Positions 54,670-64,000 of a stretch of DNA of 64,000 nt are shown here, one piece after another (position 1 is the stretch's first letter; every line of letters begins with the position of its first letter). Below the pieces are notes generated by a model that was not told the DNA's origin, made no database searches, and was given only the letters and a program-made list of their open reading frames with translations. A program made the translations under genes and the position numbers. The stretch comes from Cladocopium goreaui (Eukaryota > Sar > Dinophyceae > Suessiales > Symbiodiniaceae): contig CAMXCT020002071.1 of the NCBI GenBank assembly GCA_947184155.2, positions 1-64,000 of the forward strand, in the 5' to 3' direction.

Positions 54670-55190
54670 GGTATAGCACGGGCGCACAGCTGAGTGAGGT
54701 GTAGGAATGGCTGGATGAGGCTTCAACTCAGCAGGCCAGCTTCTTTTAGATTTCTTGGAGTGCTTGCAGCAGACATGTCAGCTGACCAGCTGCAGGAGCG
54801 CAGAGGAGTCCGGATCACTTTTATCGAAAATACCGCCGCGTCCGTCTTCAAGACCACCATTTCGCCCAAGCAGTCAATTGTCCGGAACCTAGGTTAGGCG
54901 CCGGAGAAAAGCAGAAACGCACGAAAACAGAAAAGTGCACAAGACTGATATGGCGTTGCGTTTCTGCCTGCTGCCTTGTGCAAACATGGATATCTTTTCG
55001 CAAGAAGCCAAAAAAAATATATATATATGATCACCTTCACAACTAGTGCCCAAGCAAGTTTTACCACCATGCAAGCTCCCTACCTATATTTAAAGGCATC
55101 CACCTATCCTATTTCACCGGCCTCTGGCCCAGCGGCCTCATGGATGTGGGCCAGGCAAAGCCTGTAGAATAATTAAATGCCGCGTGCTTG
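54670..55190. other. No recognisable gene
   Basis: Short ORFs only (under 70 codons). TA run at about 55017-55028. Confidence 0.4.
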
Positions 55191-55194
55191 TTAT

Positions 55195-55600
55195 GTAAAA
55201 GTTTCTTAGTGTTAAAAGCCAGTTTGTGCAAAAACTAGTTGCGTAAACCCAGTTGGTGCAAAAGCCGGTTGGTGTAAGAGTTCGTTGTGAAAAAGTTCTT
55301 TTGCGTAAAAACCGGGTTATGTAAGAGCTAGTCCGTGTCAGAGCTAGTTTGTGCAAAGCTGGTTGGTGTAAAAGCCAGTTTGTGCAACAGCTAGTTACAG
55401 GTAGATAGTGTAAACGCTGGTTGGTGTAAAACCTGGGTTTTGTGTTGGTGTAAAGTTAGCGTGGGTAAAAGCTAGCTTGTGTACAAGGTCTAGTTGGTGT
55501 AAAATGATAGTCCGTGTAAAAACTAGTTCGTGTAAAAGCCGGCTTGCGAAAAAGCTAGCTCGGGCAGAAGCCAGTTTGCGCAAAAGCTGGTTGGCGTAAC
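55195..55600 (+). repeat. Degenerate GTGTAAAAGCNAGTTNGT repeat
   Basis: Units of roughly 16-20 bp with TAAAAGC / CAGTTTGTG themes, related in style to the 16-bp array at 35160. Not coding. Confidence 0.7.
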
Positions 55601-55769
55601 AGCTTCCTGGCGTGAAAGACAAATGATGTAGATTCGGCCGACGCAAAAGCTGTGTTTTGTAGGTCTTTTTTGCCCTGAGCACACATTGAACAGTGAGAAA
55701 ATGGGGAAACTGCAGCATCCCAGTGGCTGGCCGGAGCAACGGCAGACGAGACGGAGATCTGACAAAGCT

Positions 55770-56075
55770 GAGGAGGAAGCGGAGGACGAGGAGGAAGAGG
55801 AAGAGGAAGAGGAAGAAGAGGAGAAATAGGAGAAAGAGAGAAGGGAGGACGAAGAGGACAAAGAGGGCGAAAAGGGTGAAGAAGACAAAGAGAATCAAGG
55901 ATGATGAAAGGATGATGAAAGAATGATGAAAGGATGCTGAAAGAATGATGAAAGGACGATGAAAGGATGATGGAAGGGTGAAGGATGATGGAGGATGATG
56001 AAGGATGATGAAGGATGATGAAGGATGATGAAGGATGATGAAGGATGATGAAGGATGATGAAGGATGGAGGGGAG
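55770..56075 (+). repeat. GAGGAA and GATGAAGGAT simple repeats
   Basis: Purine-rich strand. GAGGAAGAG at 55770-55860 and GATGATGAAG at 55898-56065. The minus strand shows Ser/Phe/His-rich artefact frames. Confidence 0.9.
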
Positions 56076-56278
56076 TGGGGGAGGGCAGCCGGAACAAGAG
56101 TCCGTCGAGGAGGAGATTTCAGGCTCCATGGTAGCTGCAGCTACTACAAAGATGAGTAACAAATAATCCACAAAACACGCCGGCAGGACCGTGCATTTAA
56201 TTACGTTTGAAAATCTGCAACTGGAGTGGAGATGTGAAGATAGCCCCCTCTGGGCCTTGATTTCTTTGATTGGGCATA

Positions 56279-56279
<1 letters not shown>

Positions 56280-56309
<30 letters not shown>

Positions 56310-56352
56310 CATACATACATACATACATATATATATATAAATAAATAAATAG
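56280..56352. repeat. CT, TA and CATA microsatellites
   Basis: CTCTCT, TATATA, CATA and AAATA runs in succession. Confidence 0.9.
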
Positions 56353-56429
56353 ATTTTGAGTCCCTCCTAATAGCTGCAACAGTCAAAAAAAGGAAATCTT
56401 GATATGTTGGGCGAACGTTGGTTGTTTTG

Positions 56430-57130
56430 AGTGTTTTCCTTCGTGCACAAAATCGTGCTTTTCGGTGCTTTCCCTCGTGCAAAAAATCGTGCTCTAGATC
56501 GTGCTTTTTGGTGCTCTCCCTCGTGCACAAAACCGTGCTTTTTGGTGCTCTCCCTCGTGCCAAAAATCATGCTTTTTGGTGCTCTCCCTCGTGCCAAAAA
56601 CCGTGCTCTAGATCGTGCTTTTTGGTGCTCTCCTTCGTGCCCAAAATCGTGCTTTTTGGTGCTCTCCTTCGTGAATTGCTCTCCTTTGTCGAAACATCGT
56701 GCTCTAGATCGTGCTTTTTGGTGTTCTCCTTCGTGCACTAATAGTGCTTTTTGTTGATGTCCCTCGTGCCAAAAATCGTGCTTTTTGGTGCTCTCTCTCG
56801 TGCCGTAAACCGTGCTCTAGATCGTGCTTTTTGGTGCTCTCCTTCGTGCCCAAAATCGTGCTTTTTGGTGCTCTCCTTCGTGAATTGCTCTCCTTTGTCG
56901 AAACATCGTGCTCTAGATCGTGCTTTTTGGTGTTCTCCTTCGTGCACTAATAGTGCTCTTTGTTGATGTCCCTCGTGCCAAAAATCGTGCTTTTTGGTGC
57001 TCTCTCTCGTGCCGTAAACCGTGCTCTAGATCATGCTTTTTGGTGCTTTCCCTCGTGCCAAAAACCGTGCTCTAGATCGTGCTTTTTTGTGCTCTCCTTC
57101 GTGCCAAAAATCGCGCTCTTCTTTGTGCTC
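56430..57130 (+). repeat. 34-bp tandem repeat with a 209-bp duplication
   Basis: Unit CGTGCTTTTTGGTGCTCTCC plus CTCGTGCCAAAAAT, with optional CGTGCTCTAGAT inserts. A compound segment at about 56604-56812 is repeated at 56813-57020. Overlapping open frames on both strands reflect the stop-poor unit. Confidence 0.85.
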
Positions 57131-57539
57131 CCTGTTACAGCTATTAGGCTTCTTGTATTAATATATATATATATGCGCGTGTGTGTGAAGGAAGGGTCTT
57201 GTGTCGCATAGTTAGCGCCGCGTCTGCTTCCTTCTGTTGGATAAAGTTACTGCCTTATGCTTTGCGGGTTTTCATTGCGCAACGTTTCTTGTTTTGCTTT
57301 GCTCATTTCTTGAAACGAGATTTCTCTCTCCCAAGGCCGTTCAGACAAGAAAGCAAAGTTCCAGTGCAGCCACCGACTTTTCAGTCAACGGGTTTTTCTG
57401 CGCAGGCTCTTTTGAAACTGCAGTAGGATATACCTACAGTAGATATTCACACACATATATATATATATGTGTGTGTGTGAATCAGGTTTGGAAGGCTTAG
57501 AGTTTCACAAATCATTTATCAAGTTCTCATCCTCTTGAT

Positions 57540-57552
57540 ATTTTGGCTCAAG
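57540..57552 (+). other. Dinoflagellate spliced-leader relict
   Basis: ATTTTGGCTCAAG equals the last 13 nt of the 22-nt dinoflagellate spliced leader (ending CCATTTTGGCTCAAG). Two further matching bases would be CC; here the preceding bases read GAT. Its presence in genomic DNA upstream of a GC-rich retroelement-like stretch fits reinsertion of a trans-spliced mRNA. Confidence 0.55.
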
Positions 57553-57559
57553 TGCCTTG

Positions 57560-58690
57560 ATCCAAAATAGCAAGATTTTTCGTGTTTCTTTACCGGGAGG
57601 GACCACGTGCATGGCATTACCGGTGGGGTTCCATGCTACGCCTGTGAAGGTTCTCCACCTTGCGGCGTGGATATGGTGGACCTCCTCACCCAAGAGAGAC
57701 TTGGGGAGGCGCGGGCAGTTTGGGGACTGGTTGTCGAAACCCTGCTGTGCGGAGCGTCTCCAGGAATGGACGAAGGATGGGTCGCTCCAGAGTTACCGGA
57801 TTTGTACTCTGTGCCCTGCCGGGCCGTTTTAGTCGATGATCTCCCATTGCGGTGACTTAACTGGATTGGTCGGTACGATGCCTTTTCCAGGGGCGCTATG
57901 TGGAGAGGATCTCCTGCCGCTTCATGTCCGACGCCTGCTGTCGAGGCTGCGCTTGGGGCATGACGGAGTCTCGGTGGTGGAGGTCTTCGAGCTCTGGAAG
58001 GCAAGGGAGGGCTCGAGTTTGGACAGAGCCTTGGTTTTCGCTGGAGGCCATCGACAGGGCCAAATCATGTGGGGTGGCGTGCCGGGCGTTCCTGCAACCT
58101 TTGCCAAGAGCCAGACCTGGAGATGGACCAATGAGATCGTGAAGTTTGGGAGGCCAGGGAGGAGGTGCTCAGGCTTCAGCCCGGTTAGATCCCCCTGCTT
58201 GTCTCCCCTTCGTGGTCGGGGCTTGGCAAATGCTGTTGTGGTTGGTGGTTGGGCTTCATCGACAGCATCGGGCAAGTTCGCACATCAAGCCGTAGTTTAT
58301 AGGCGGTGGGAGCCGTGGTATTCCAAGAGCATTATGTTCTATAATTATAAGCTGCCCAACCCGATGCTGACAGCAACTTGGCTCAGGTGCAAGTGGCTCG
58401 AGTGAAGGAATTCCACGAGAAGAACTCGCTGCTGGCCGACGAAGATTTTGCTTTCGCCGAGGCGGGTGCGCCTTGAGCAGGACAAGTACCTCATGCCAGC
58501 GGGTGCTGCAGCAGTGGAGGGACTATCGTCATCAGCATTCAGCCCCCTGCCAAGCCTTACGCGGCTCCCGTGAAAAGGCCAATCAATGGCTAGGTTGGCT
58601 CTGGGCAAGGAGGCTCCTGAGCAGATAGTTCAAAGGGTCGACATGCTGCGCAATGCTTTTAGAGCAATGGGGTCCTCAAGCCAGCCGCAT
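57560..58690 (+). pseudogene. Decayed retroelement coding remnant
   Basis: GC-rich compared with its surroundings, with overlapping open frames. The best, 57836-58405, includes RRLLSRLRLGHDGVSVVEVF and LWKAREGSSLDRALVFAGG. I believe this belongs to the same dinoflagellate retroelement as the recombinase below but cannot name the domain. Frames change several times, so it is not functional. Confidence 0.35.
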
Positions 58691-58695
58691 CTCCA

Positions 58696-59701
58696 ATGCC
58701 AAGGCAGCTAATTGCGGAATGGACCCACACGGTGCGTCGCCTAGCGCAGGAGAAGGTCACGAAGTGCGACAAGACGACAATAATAGTGAACGCCCTGCGG
58801 ACTTGGAATGAGTTTGAGGAGCATCTTGCCCTGAGAGACAGGGACCGGAGGCCGGAGGCCATTGACATCGAGACGTTCCTGCACGATAGCACTCAAGCAC
58901 CTGTGCGGGGCCTCAATGCCTTGCGATGGTTGAGCAATAATGGTTGGCTTGGGTGGCCGTTGGATAAGGTGAGCGTTCCCGAGCCAAGGATAAGAAGCAG
59001 AGGAAGCACCAGCAGGCCATTGTTTTGGAGCCTCCGATGCTGGGCTTCTTGGAGGCGAAGATTGCAGCCGCAGCGGGTGAAGGACCCGAATGGATGCCTC
59101 TTTTCGGGTCGTCGTTGGTGGGTGCTGGATGCCTGAGGTATCGGCATGTGTCCATGCTCGAGTACCCCACGCAAGATCACCAAGAGCTCCTTCCATGCCT
59201 TTTGCTGTCAGGGCAAGCAGTCGCAAAACCGTGAGGGATTCTACTGGCGTGCCCCATCGACTTTCACCACAGGCTTCAGTTGGGTTGAGGGTTGGCTGGA
59301 GAGTTACTCCAAGCTATCGGAGGAGAAGAACGTTGGTCTTTGGTGCGGGAGGTACCCGTTTTCCTTGGATGACGTTGCAAAGTTGGCAGCCCAACACGTC
59401 GCACTCCGGCCACATGTGGCACCTCGGCCCTGAAGAGCTGCTTGCTCTTGGAGATTGGCAGGCCAAGAGCGATCTCTCCAGCTCCAAAGCGGCGATGCCG
59501 CTGCACTATAGTGCTGCACGTTATACGCAATCTCTTCGTGGCAAACACCGCGTGTTGAACATTGTTGCCGAGCTCGCGACATGCGAAGCGTGGGAGATGT
59601 TGCCCGAAGAAGTTCTCAAGGCAGCTGATGCGAAGGCGATGGCCGAGGTGGACCGTGCGGTGGCAAGAGACCGTCTGGTCATCGCCATTGACGGAGGATG
59701 A
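58696..59701 (+). pseudogene. Tyrosine-recombinase-like gene remnant (dinoflagellate retroelement)
   Basis: 58696-58960 encodes an N-terminal core-binding-like part (WNEFEEHLALRDRDRRP, STQAPVRGLNALRWLSNNG). In a second frame 59025 starts EPPMLGFLEAKI, then GAGCLRYRH (catalytic-type Arg). Then, in a third frame, come KGKQ-like SFHAFCCQGKQSQNREGF and FTTGFSWVEGW, and finally LGPEELLALGDWQAKSD and MPLHYSAARY (candidate Tyr nucleophile). The domain order Arg, SWRR (here reduced to TRRTPAT in another frame), GDW, Tyr matches a tyrosine recombinase family I know from dinoflagellate genomes, probably DIRS-like. At least three frame changes: dead copy. Confidence 0.6.
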
Positions 59702-60420
59702 GGCCCAGACGAGGTTCCGGTTGTCAGAGTAGGGCCAAAGGACCAGCTCAAGGTGAAGAGCTTATGCCGGCACAGTACCACCTGCTTACCCAGTACTTCA
59801 AGAATGGAGTTAGACTTTGCGCTGCCTACAACATGGTCATTCCAATATATTCCAAGCAGGCGAAGAAGTTTGTGGCAACAAGCATCTGCAGTGGTCCTGC
59901 AGTCGGGGAGAGCCTGCGGAGGGCGCCATCCAGCTGCCAAGGCCACCTTGTCATCGGCACAAGAGGTTACGCCAAAGGCGGAGGCCGAGTCCGAGGCGAA
60001 GAGTGAGCCTGAATCAGAGAGTGACTCCGAGTCCTACACCTCAAACTGAGGAGGCGAAGAGGAAGATCGAGGCTGGTTAGCCCGCCGGGCCACCGCCCCC
60101 TGCCTTGCCAGTTGCGGGGCGGAAGCGGGCCAAAGAGGAGAGTGAGCAGCCTGCGGAGGCGAAAGGGAGTTCTGACTCTGAGCAAAGGGGCATGCAGGTG
60201 TTGTCCCGCCCCAAGAAAAAATGCTGGCGGCCAAGAAGAAGGCGAAGGTATAGATGAACCCAAGCCAGCTGCGCCAGTGGAGTTGGAGACGCTGGAGGCC
60301 AAGCAGGACACCGAGGAGATTGAGATACCGGAGGCGGTGGCCCTCCATCCGGCCGATCGCCGCTTGGAGAAGATGGCCGCAATCAGCGAGAGGTACCGTC
60401 TCTCATCCTCAAGTTGAAGA
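59702..60420 (+). pseudogene. Zinc-knuckle-like and charged tail of the recombinase element
   Basis: NGVRLCAAYN (frame 59698) and ASAVVLQSGRACGGRHPA (frame 59753) together resemble the Cys/His segment that follows the recombinase in these elements. Then come acidic Ser/Glu (EAESEAKSEPESESDSES) and basic KKK tracts, ending EKMAAISERYRLSSSS at 60417. Frameshifted throughout. Confidence 0.4.
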
Positions 60421-60739
60421 ACGGTGGTGAGTTGTGGTGGTTTGGCTTAGGCTACCACGAGCCCTGATTATCTAAATTTGTTTGTGTCGAAAGTATCGCT
60501 CTGCCTAGTGCTTCGGTTCCAGGGTTATAATGTTGTGTCGCAGTTGCCATGAGTGACATGTTCCAGTGCTCTAGAGTGCGAACTGCACGGCGGCATGTCG
60601 ATCCCCTCCCCGGTCAGGCGATGTCAGGGGCAGAGGACACCGCGAGGTCGGGGGTGTCTGGGGCCGTCGGTGTCGTTATGGTATGATTTTGACGCGGAAG
60701 TTTTTTCCTTCAAGGCTAGTCAAGCTGGGCTAGCCATGT
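60421..60739. other. No recognisable gene
   Basis: GC-rich short frames only; may be the junction between two retroelement remnants. Confidence 0.35.
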
Positions 60740-61387
60740 TTGTTCCCAAAGAGAATGGGACCAGCGGAGCGGTTGGGGAAACTCAAGTCTGAGTTCAACT
60801 TAGATCTGTTGGTCATCGGACGCCTTGCTGTGAAGGAGCAGATTCAGGACCTGGAAGAGTTCCGGTTCTTCTGGGATGAGAAGACCAAGATTGGGACTTG
60901 GTGCTCTAAGCTCAAGCTCGGCGAGGACGCCGGTGTGCAAGCTGCCAGGCTGAGACGTGCCTGGAACGCAGTCAACCTCTACTACAAGAGGGCGGAGCAG
61001 GATCGCTCCAAGGTCGTGGTATCCAACCTAGATTCGTTGTTGGATGACAGCGAGCTGAGGACAGCAATGCAGTCCTTTTGGTGCCGGTACCGGCTCCGCT
61101 TCCCTACGGAGATGTATCCTAGTGATGCCACTGTATCGAGAGTGTCTCGAGAGCTGACCAAGAGGATGTTGTGTGACATCCATCTGCAAGGCGAAGGAAG
61201 CTGCAGTGGCAGCTGCTCACAACAAACAAGCAGCGTAAGTTGGGGGATGGCCTTTTCACTGAGGCGCCGGATGCAGAGGAGCCTTGCGTCCAGACGATGG
61301 AGACCTACCTTGACACTATGCCCAAGGCTGAAGAAGATCAGCCTGGAGCGGATTCCACAAGGTTCCTGGAGGTTCCGCTTGACCTGA
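60740..61387 (+). pseudogene. Gag-like retroelement ORF remnant
   Basis: 215 codons. SFWCRYRLRFPTEMYPSDAT and SRVSRELTKRMLCDIHLQ match a protein type I recall at the 5' end of dinoflagellate retroelements (PSD..SRV.REL pattern). Preceded by LRRAWNAVNLYYKRAEQD, helix-rich. Near 61190 the frame changes; GDGLFTEAPDAEEP continues in 61240-61599. Function presumed capsid-like or unknown. Confidence 0.4.
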
Positions 61388-61550
61388 TGTTCCGATACCA
61401 GGCCGGGGGGAGTTGGAGCAGGAGCGCAAAATGTTGGCATCAGGGCTTTGGCTGGACACTTTGTATTCAGGATGTAGCTTCATGGCGGCGAGATGCAAGC
61501 GCCAGAGATTGCGCCATAACATCTTGGAGGTGTCGCAATGATTATGGCCC

Positions 61551-61961
61551 GTGGTGGAGCGCCATCACCTCCACGATCCGTCGGAGTGGGATCCAATGAT
61601 GGGCGGTCCGGATGGGGTGCCTCCAGTCGAGACGAATGGTCGTCGGGAGCACTGGTTGCAGTTCGACCCTTGGTCAATGAGGGAGTGGGCGATGGCGCCG
61701 CTGGGGATTGGTTTAAGGCTTCCGCCAGACCTTCGAGAGGCCTCTCGTGTACCGCGACGTGTTCATGTCGAGGAGGTGATCCAGGATGGCAAGCTGCCCC
61801 CAGGTCATATCTATGTTTGGCAAGGGCATCACCGTCACCGGCTCTGCGAACTGGCCTCGCCACTTACGCCCGGACATGACTGTGCTTTGATGATTGGCTT
61901 CCACGGTACTGAGGAGGTACACACATTAGTCTCCAGAATCACAATACTTTCTGAGGCTTGA
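61551..61961 (+). CDS. Unknown ORF, possible continuation of the gag-like remnant
   Basis: 136 codons, MVERHHLHDPSEWDPMMGGP to TILSEA. Has FDPWSMREWAMAPLGIGL and LPPGHIYVWQGHHRHRLCEL. Reads like folded protein and is the longest clean frame here, but I know no family. A competing frame 61538-61879 overlaps it. Confidence 0.25.
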   Translation: MVERHHLHDPSEWDPMMGGPDGVPPVETNGRREHWLQFDPWSMREWAMAPLGIGLRLPPDLREASRVPRRVHVEEVIQDGKLPPGHIYVWQGHHRHRLCELASPLTPGHDCALMIGFHGTEEVHTLVSRITILSEA

Positions 61962-62830
61962 ATTGGATTCAATGAGCTCTCCTCTGCCCCAATGCCAATG
62001 TTGACACAGATATAAGCAGCCATGTCTGAACCAACAAACTAAAAAGGCCGGCGGAGTAATTCCAAGAGGCGTCCACATGCTTCAGCCAATAGAGAAGATG
62101 TGGAGTAAATATGGAGTAGACCATCCATGGAGTAAAAAATGCAGAAATATATGGCAGGGCCAGTACAAAATGCGTGGAGTAATTTTGGCCCGTTTCAAGA
62201 ATACACTGTTATTTATGGTGGAATAGAATTACTCCACGGCTGGTTCAAGCAGGAGGAAACACACACACAGACACACCAGGCGTTAAGAGTCTACGGGGGT
62301 GGAGGGGTTGGATGCCGTACTACCCCCTGACATCTCATAGCCGAACCTTCACTCTTGGGTTCTGCCACTTCTGCAACTTTTGAAGTGTCGGCAGCACTCG
62401 GCCTGGAAAGAAGGACGGGTGCAGGGCATTGTCAACCTTCAGGTGACCTGTAACATCATCATATTGTCTCTTCTACCCAGCGTATGAAGCTGCAAGTGCC
62501 CAATGTCTCAACTCTAAATGTAGCAAGGCTTCCACACTTGAAAAGATGTGAAAAATCGAACGCGCCGGTGCGGGATCTATCTAAGAGGCCTCCCGTTTGC
62601 ACAACATCCAACATTGAAATTCCGGGGCAAGGGGATACACATCGAGTAAAGATGAAATCTAAAGCCAGCAGCCAGGCTACAGACACAGTAGTTGCTGAGT
62701 GGCAAACTTCCTGTGAGACACATGGACCTGCCATTCTCTCTCAAACATTGAGGTCTGTACTAAAGCTTCCGGCAACATAAGCAAGCACCAACCCAACAAG
62801 AAAAGACTCGAGAAAAGCACGATGGCTGCC
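61962..62830. other. Non-coding, holds a MITE-like element
   Basis: No gene seen. Possible MITE at 62046-62243; CA run at about 62260-62275; overlapping 90-98-codon frames on both strands at 62459-62780 without motifs. Confidence 0.4.
62046..62243. mobile_element. Candidate MITE with GGAGTAATTC ends
   Basis: GCCGGCGGAGTAATTC near the left end and GAATTACTCCACGGC near the right are inverted copies with about 2 mismatches. GGAGTAAA/GGAGTAGA units repeat inside. No target duplication identified. Confidence 0.45.
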
Positions 62831-62848
62831 AGTACTCTAGAATGCTGT

Positions 62849-63335
62849 GTTTTCATATGTACAACCCCGAACAAATTCGGAATACGCGTCCAATCAGACA
62901 GTTTACAATGGCAGGAACACTTCAAGTGGCAAAGCTCTGGCATGCTGGTTTTTCATATGTACAAACCCCAAGCAAACCTTGTTCAAACCTCAAATCTATG
63001 GGGCCGGACCATGCCATCAGGTGCGACAGGATTTAAAGGAAAGTTCAATTAATTTCTTTTTTTGCGCGCGGCAACTGTAGATTTCCTCCGCTGCCTAGAA
63101 TTGAAGTTTGATTGAGGTTGTACATATGAAAAAACAACAGATCGAAGGTGTGGTCATGGCATGGCTTTCTCCAATAGAATGCGGGGCACAGAGATGTTTT
63201 CAAAGTATGTCTGGAGCTTGTACATATGAAAACACAGCACATCGAAGGTGTCACCAAGAAAGTGCTCATTCCTCAATGAAATGAGCTGCGCGCAGACATT
63301 AACAAGGTTTGTTTGAGGTTTGTACATATGAAAAT
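62849..63335. repeat. Cluster of TTTTCATATGTACAA motifs
   Basis: Five copies: plus strand at about 62854 and 62949, minus strand at about 63119, 63222 and 63325. Each continues with a CCNNAANCAAAC-like tail. The core includes the palindrome CATATG. No gene covers them convincingly. Confidence 0.6.
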
Positions 63336-63339
63336 ACAG

Positions 63340-64000
63340 CAGAAGGAAGAGGAACAAAGCGTTGCAAACAAAAGGACGTGTAAAGAATAGATGATCAAGA
63401 CGTACGGGAAGCGAGGTGTATGCAGATCCGCCTGCATGGAATTTCCCGGTGCAAGCATGCGACTCCAACTACATAACCCTAAAGCAAATCCAAATCATTG
63501 ACACGCTTGTCGCCAAATCTCGTAAAGCCCATAATGCCACGCCACAGCATGACCCTTTCAGGGCACCAGGACAAGCTTCTCCAAAACCCAGCAACTTTGG
63601 AGACACTTGGAAGTACTTCTGCAGTTCCGTTACATCGTCTTGAAGCCTGGAAGGCAGCATGTGTCAACTCATGGATACACCGTCATGGAGCAGCCTGTGG
63701 CAAGGGATTTGTTTCAGAGCTTAGCTGCCGGAATCATGCTTGTAGAACCACAGCAGAGCAGCGACAACTCACTCTGCTCGCATCCTGCCGCTTCCAACAC
63801 AAGCCAAGCGGGCATTATCTGCCACGAACTCCAAAAAAGGGTTTTGGCTCCAAACTCGAAGCCAAAGTTTGATCCCAAAAATGAAGCCATTTTTGGCTTC
63901 GCCTACTGAAACAAAAGAAGCGGCCTTCCAGAAATTGAAGCTAAAAATGGCTTCCGTCAAAAGAAACACAAACGGTCCAATGCCGCGGTGCCAAAAAAAG
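63340..64000. other. No recognisable gene
   Basis: Overlapping frames up to 124 codons on both strands lack family motifs. A hairpin GAAGCCA-TTTT-TGGCTTC lies at about 63883-63900 inside GAAGCCAAA/GAAGCTAAA repeats. Confidence 0.4.

Noticed and set aside
55523..56171. Minus-strand ORF of 258 codons rich in Ser, His and Phe
   Set aside because: Runs through GATGAAGGAT and GAGGAA simple repeats; no motif.
56197..56563. ORFs with ARGRAPKST / KHDLEHDF repeats
   Set aside because: Translations of the 34-bp tandem repeat on both strands.

Overview
This is almost certainly nuclear DNA of a dinoflagellate, most like the multicopy families of Symbiodiniaceae. The evidence is protein families I recognise from that group (a tyrosine-recombinase retroelement with SWRR/GDW/MPLHYSAARY-type motifs and a gag-like PSD..SRVSREL protein), a 13-nt relict of the dinoflagellate spliced leader at 57540-57552, very heavy repeat content and almost no ordinary host genes. 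Several ORFs below run through alternative starts or frameshifts, so most coding features are pseudogenes or partial copies. I had no database access; all family names rest on visible motifs and memory.

Layout. (1) 1-1907: anonymous sequence, a solo Penelope-like pseudo-LTR (705-1024) and the 3' tail of a related element. (2) 1908-53091: one huge compound DNA transposon. It is bounded by 33-bp inverted terminal repeats (32/33 match; outer bases CCCTGAGCATC) and a TA duplication, and it sits inside a second copy of the pseudo-LTR. The single unit, reconstructed by removing insertions, is about 8.7 kb: left TIR, gene 1, a small ORF, a HAD-like gene, an AT-rich spacer, gene A, gene B (candidate transposase), right TIR. 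In this window it has been amplified: three tandem gene1-HAD blocks (1.9-13.4 kb), then two more complete-looking units (22.65-32.4 kb and 32.4-53.1 kb). Gene B is complete at its 3' end only in the last unit.

The compound element has been invaded many times: a 594-bp element with 9-bp target duplication (11543-12136), a 5.6-kb block holding a 55-bp higher-order satellite (13428-19044), a 1.75-kb TIR element (27304-29056), a 3.4-kb repeat-rich block (32754-36153), a 280-bp MITE (40685-40966) and an 8-kb Penelope-like retroelement (42692-50755).

The most unusual signals are three. First, genes 1, HAD, A and B are studded, about once per 100 bp, with micro-hairpins of the form (arm)YTT-GGAA-AAG(arm'), whose arms differ from site to site but pair with each other; the insertions lack them. 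Second, the two Penelope-like families carry, at the same place in the pseudo-LTR, an H-type pseudoknot of 8-bp and about 12-bp helices inside a GCAGG/CCTGC stem, whose pairing is preserved although its sequence has changed. Third, the Penelope-like RT has an N-terminal GIY-YIG domain and reads YVDN where YVDD is expected.

(3) 53092-54670: right half of the split pseudo-LTR, a 100-N gap and a TATG microsatellite. (4) 54670-57500: simple and 16-34-bp tandem repeats. (5) 57540-61960: decayed tyrosine-recombinase and gag-like retroelement remnants, starting beside the spliced-leader relict. (6) 61960-64000: non-coding sequence with a MITE-like element and a cluster of five TTTTCATATGTACAA motifs.
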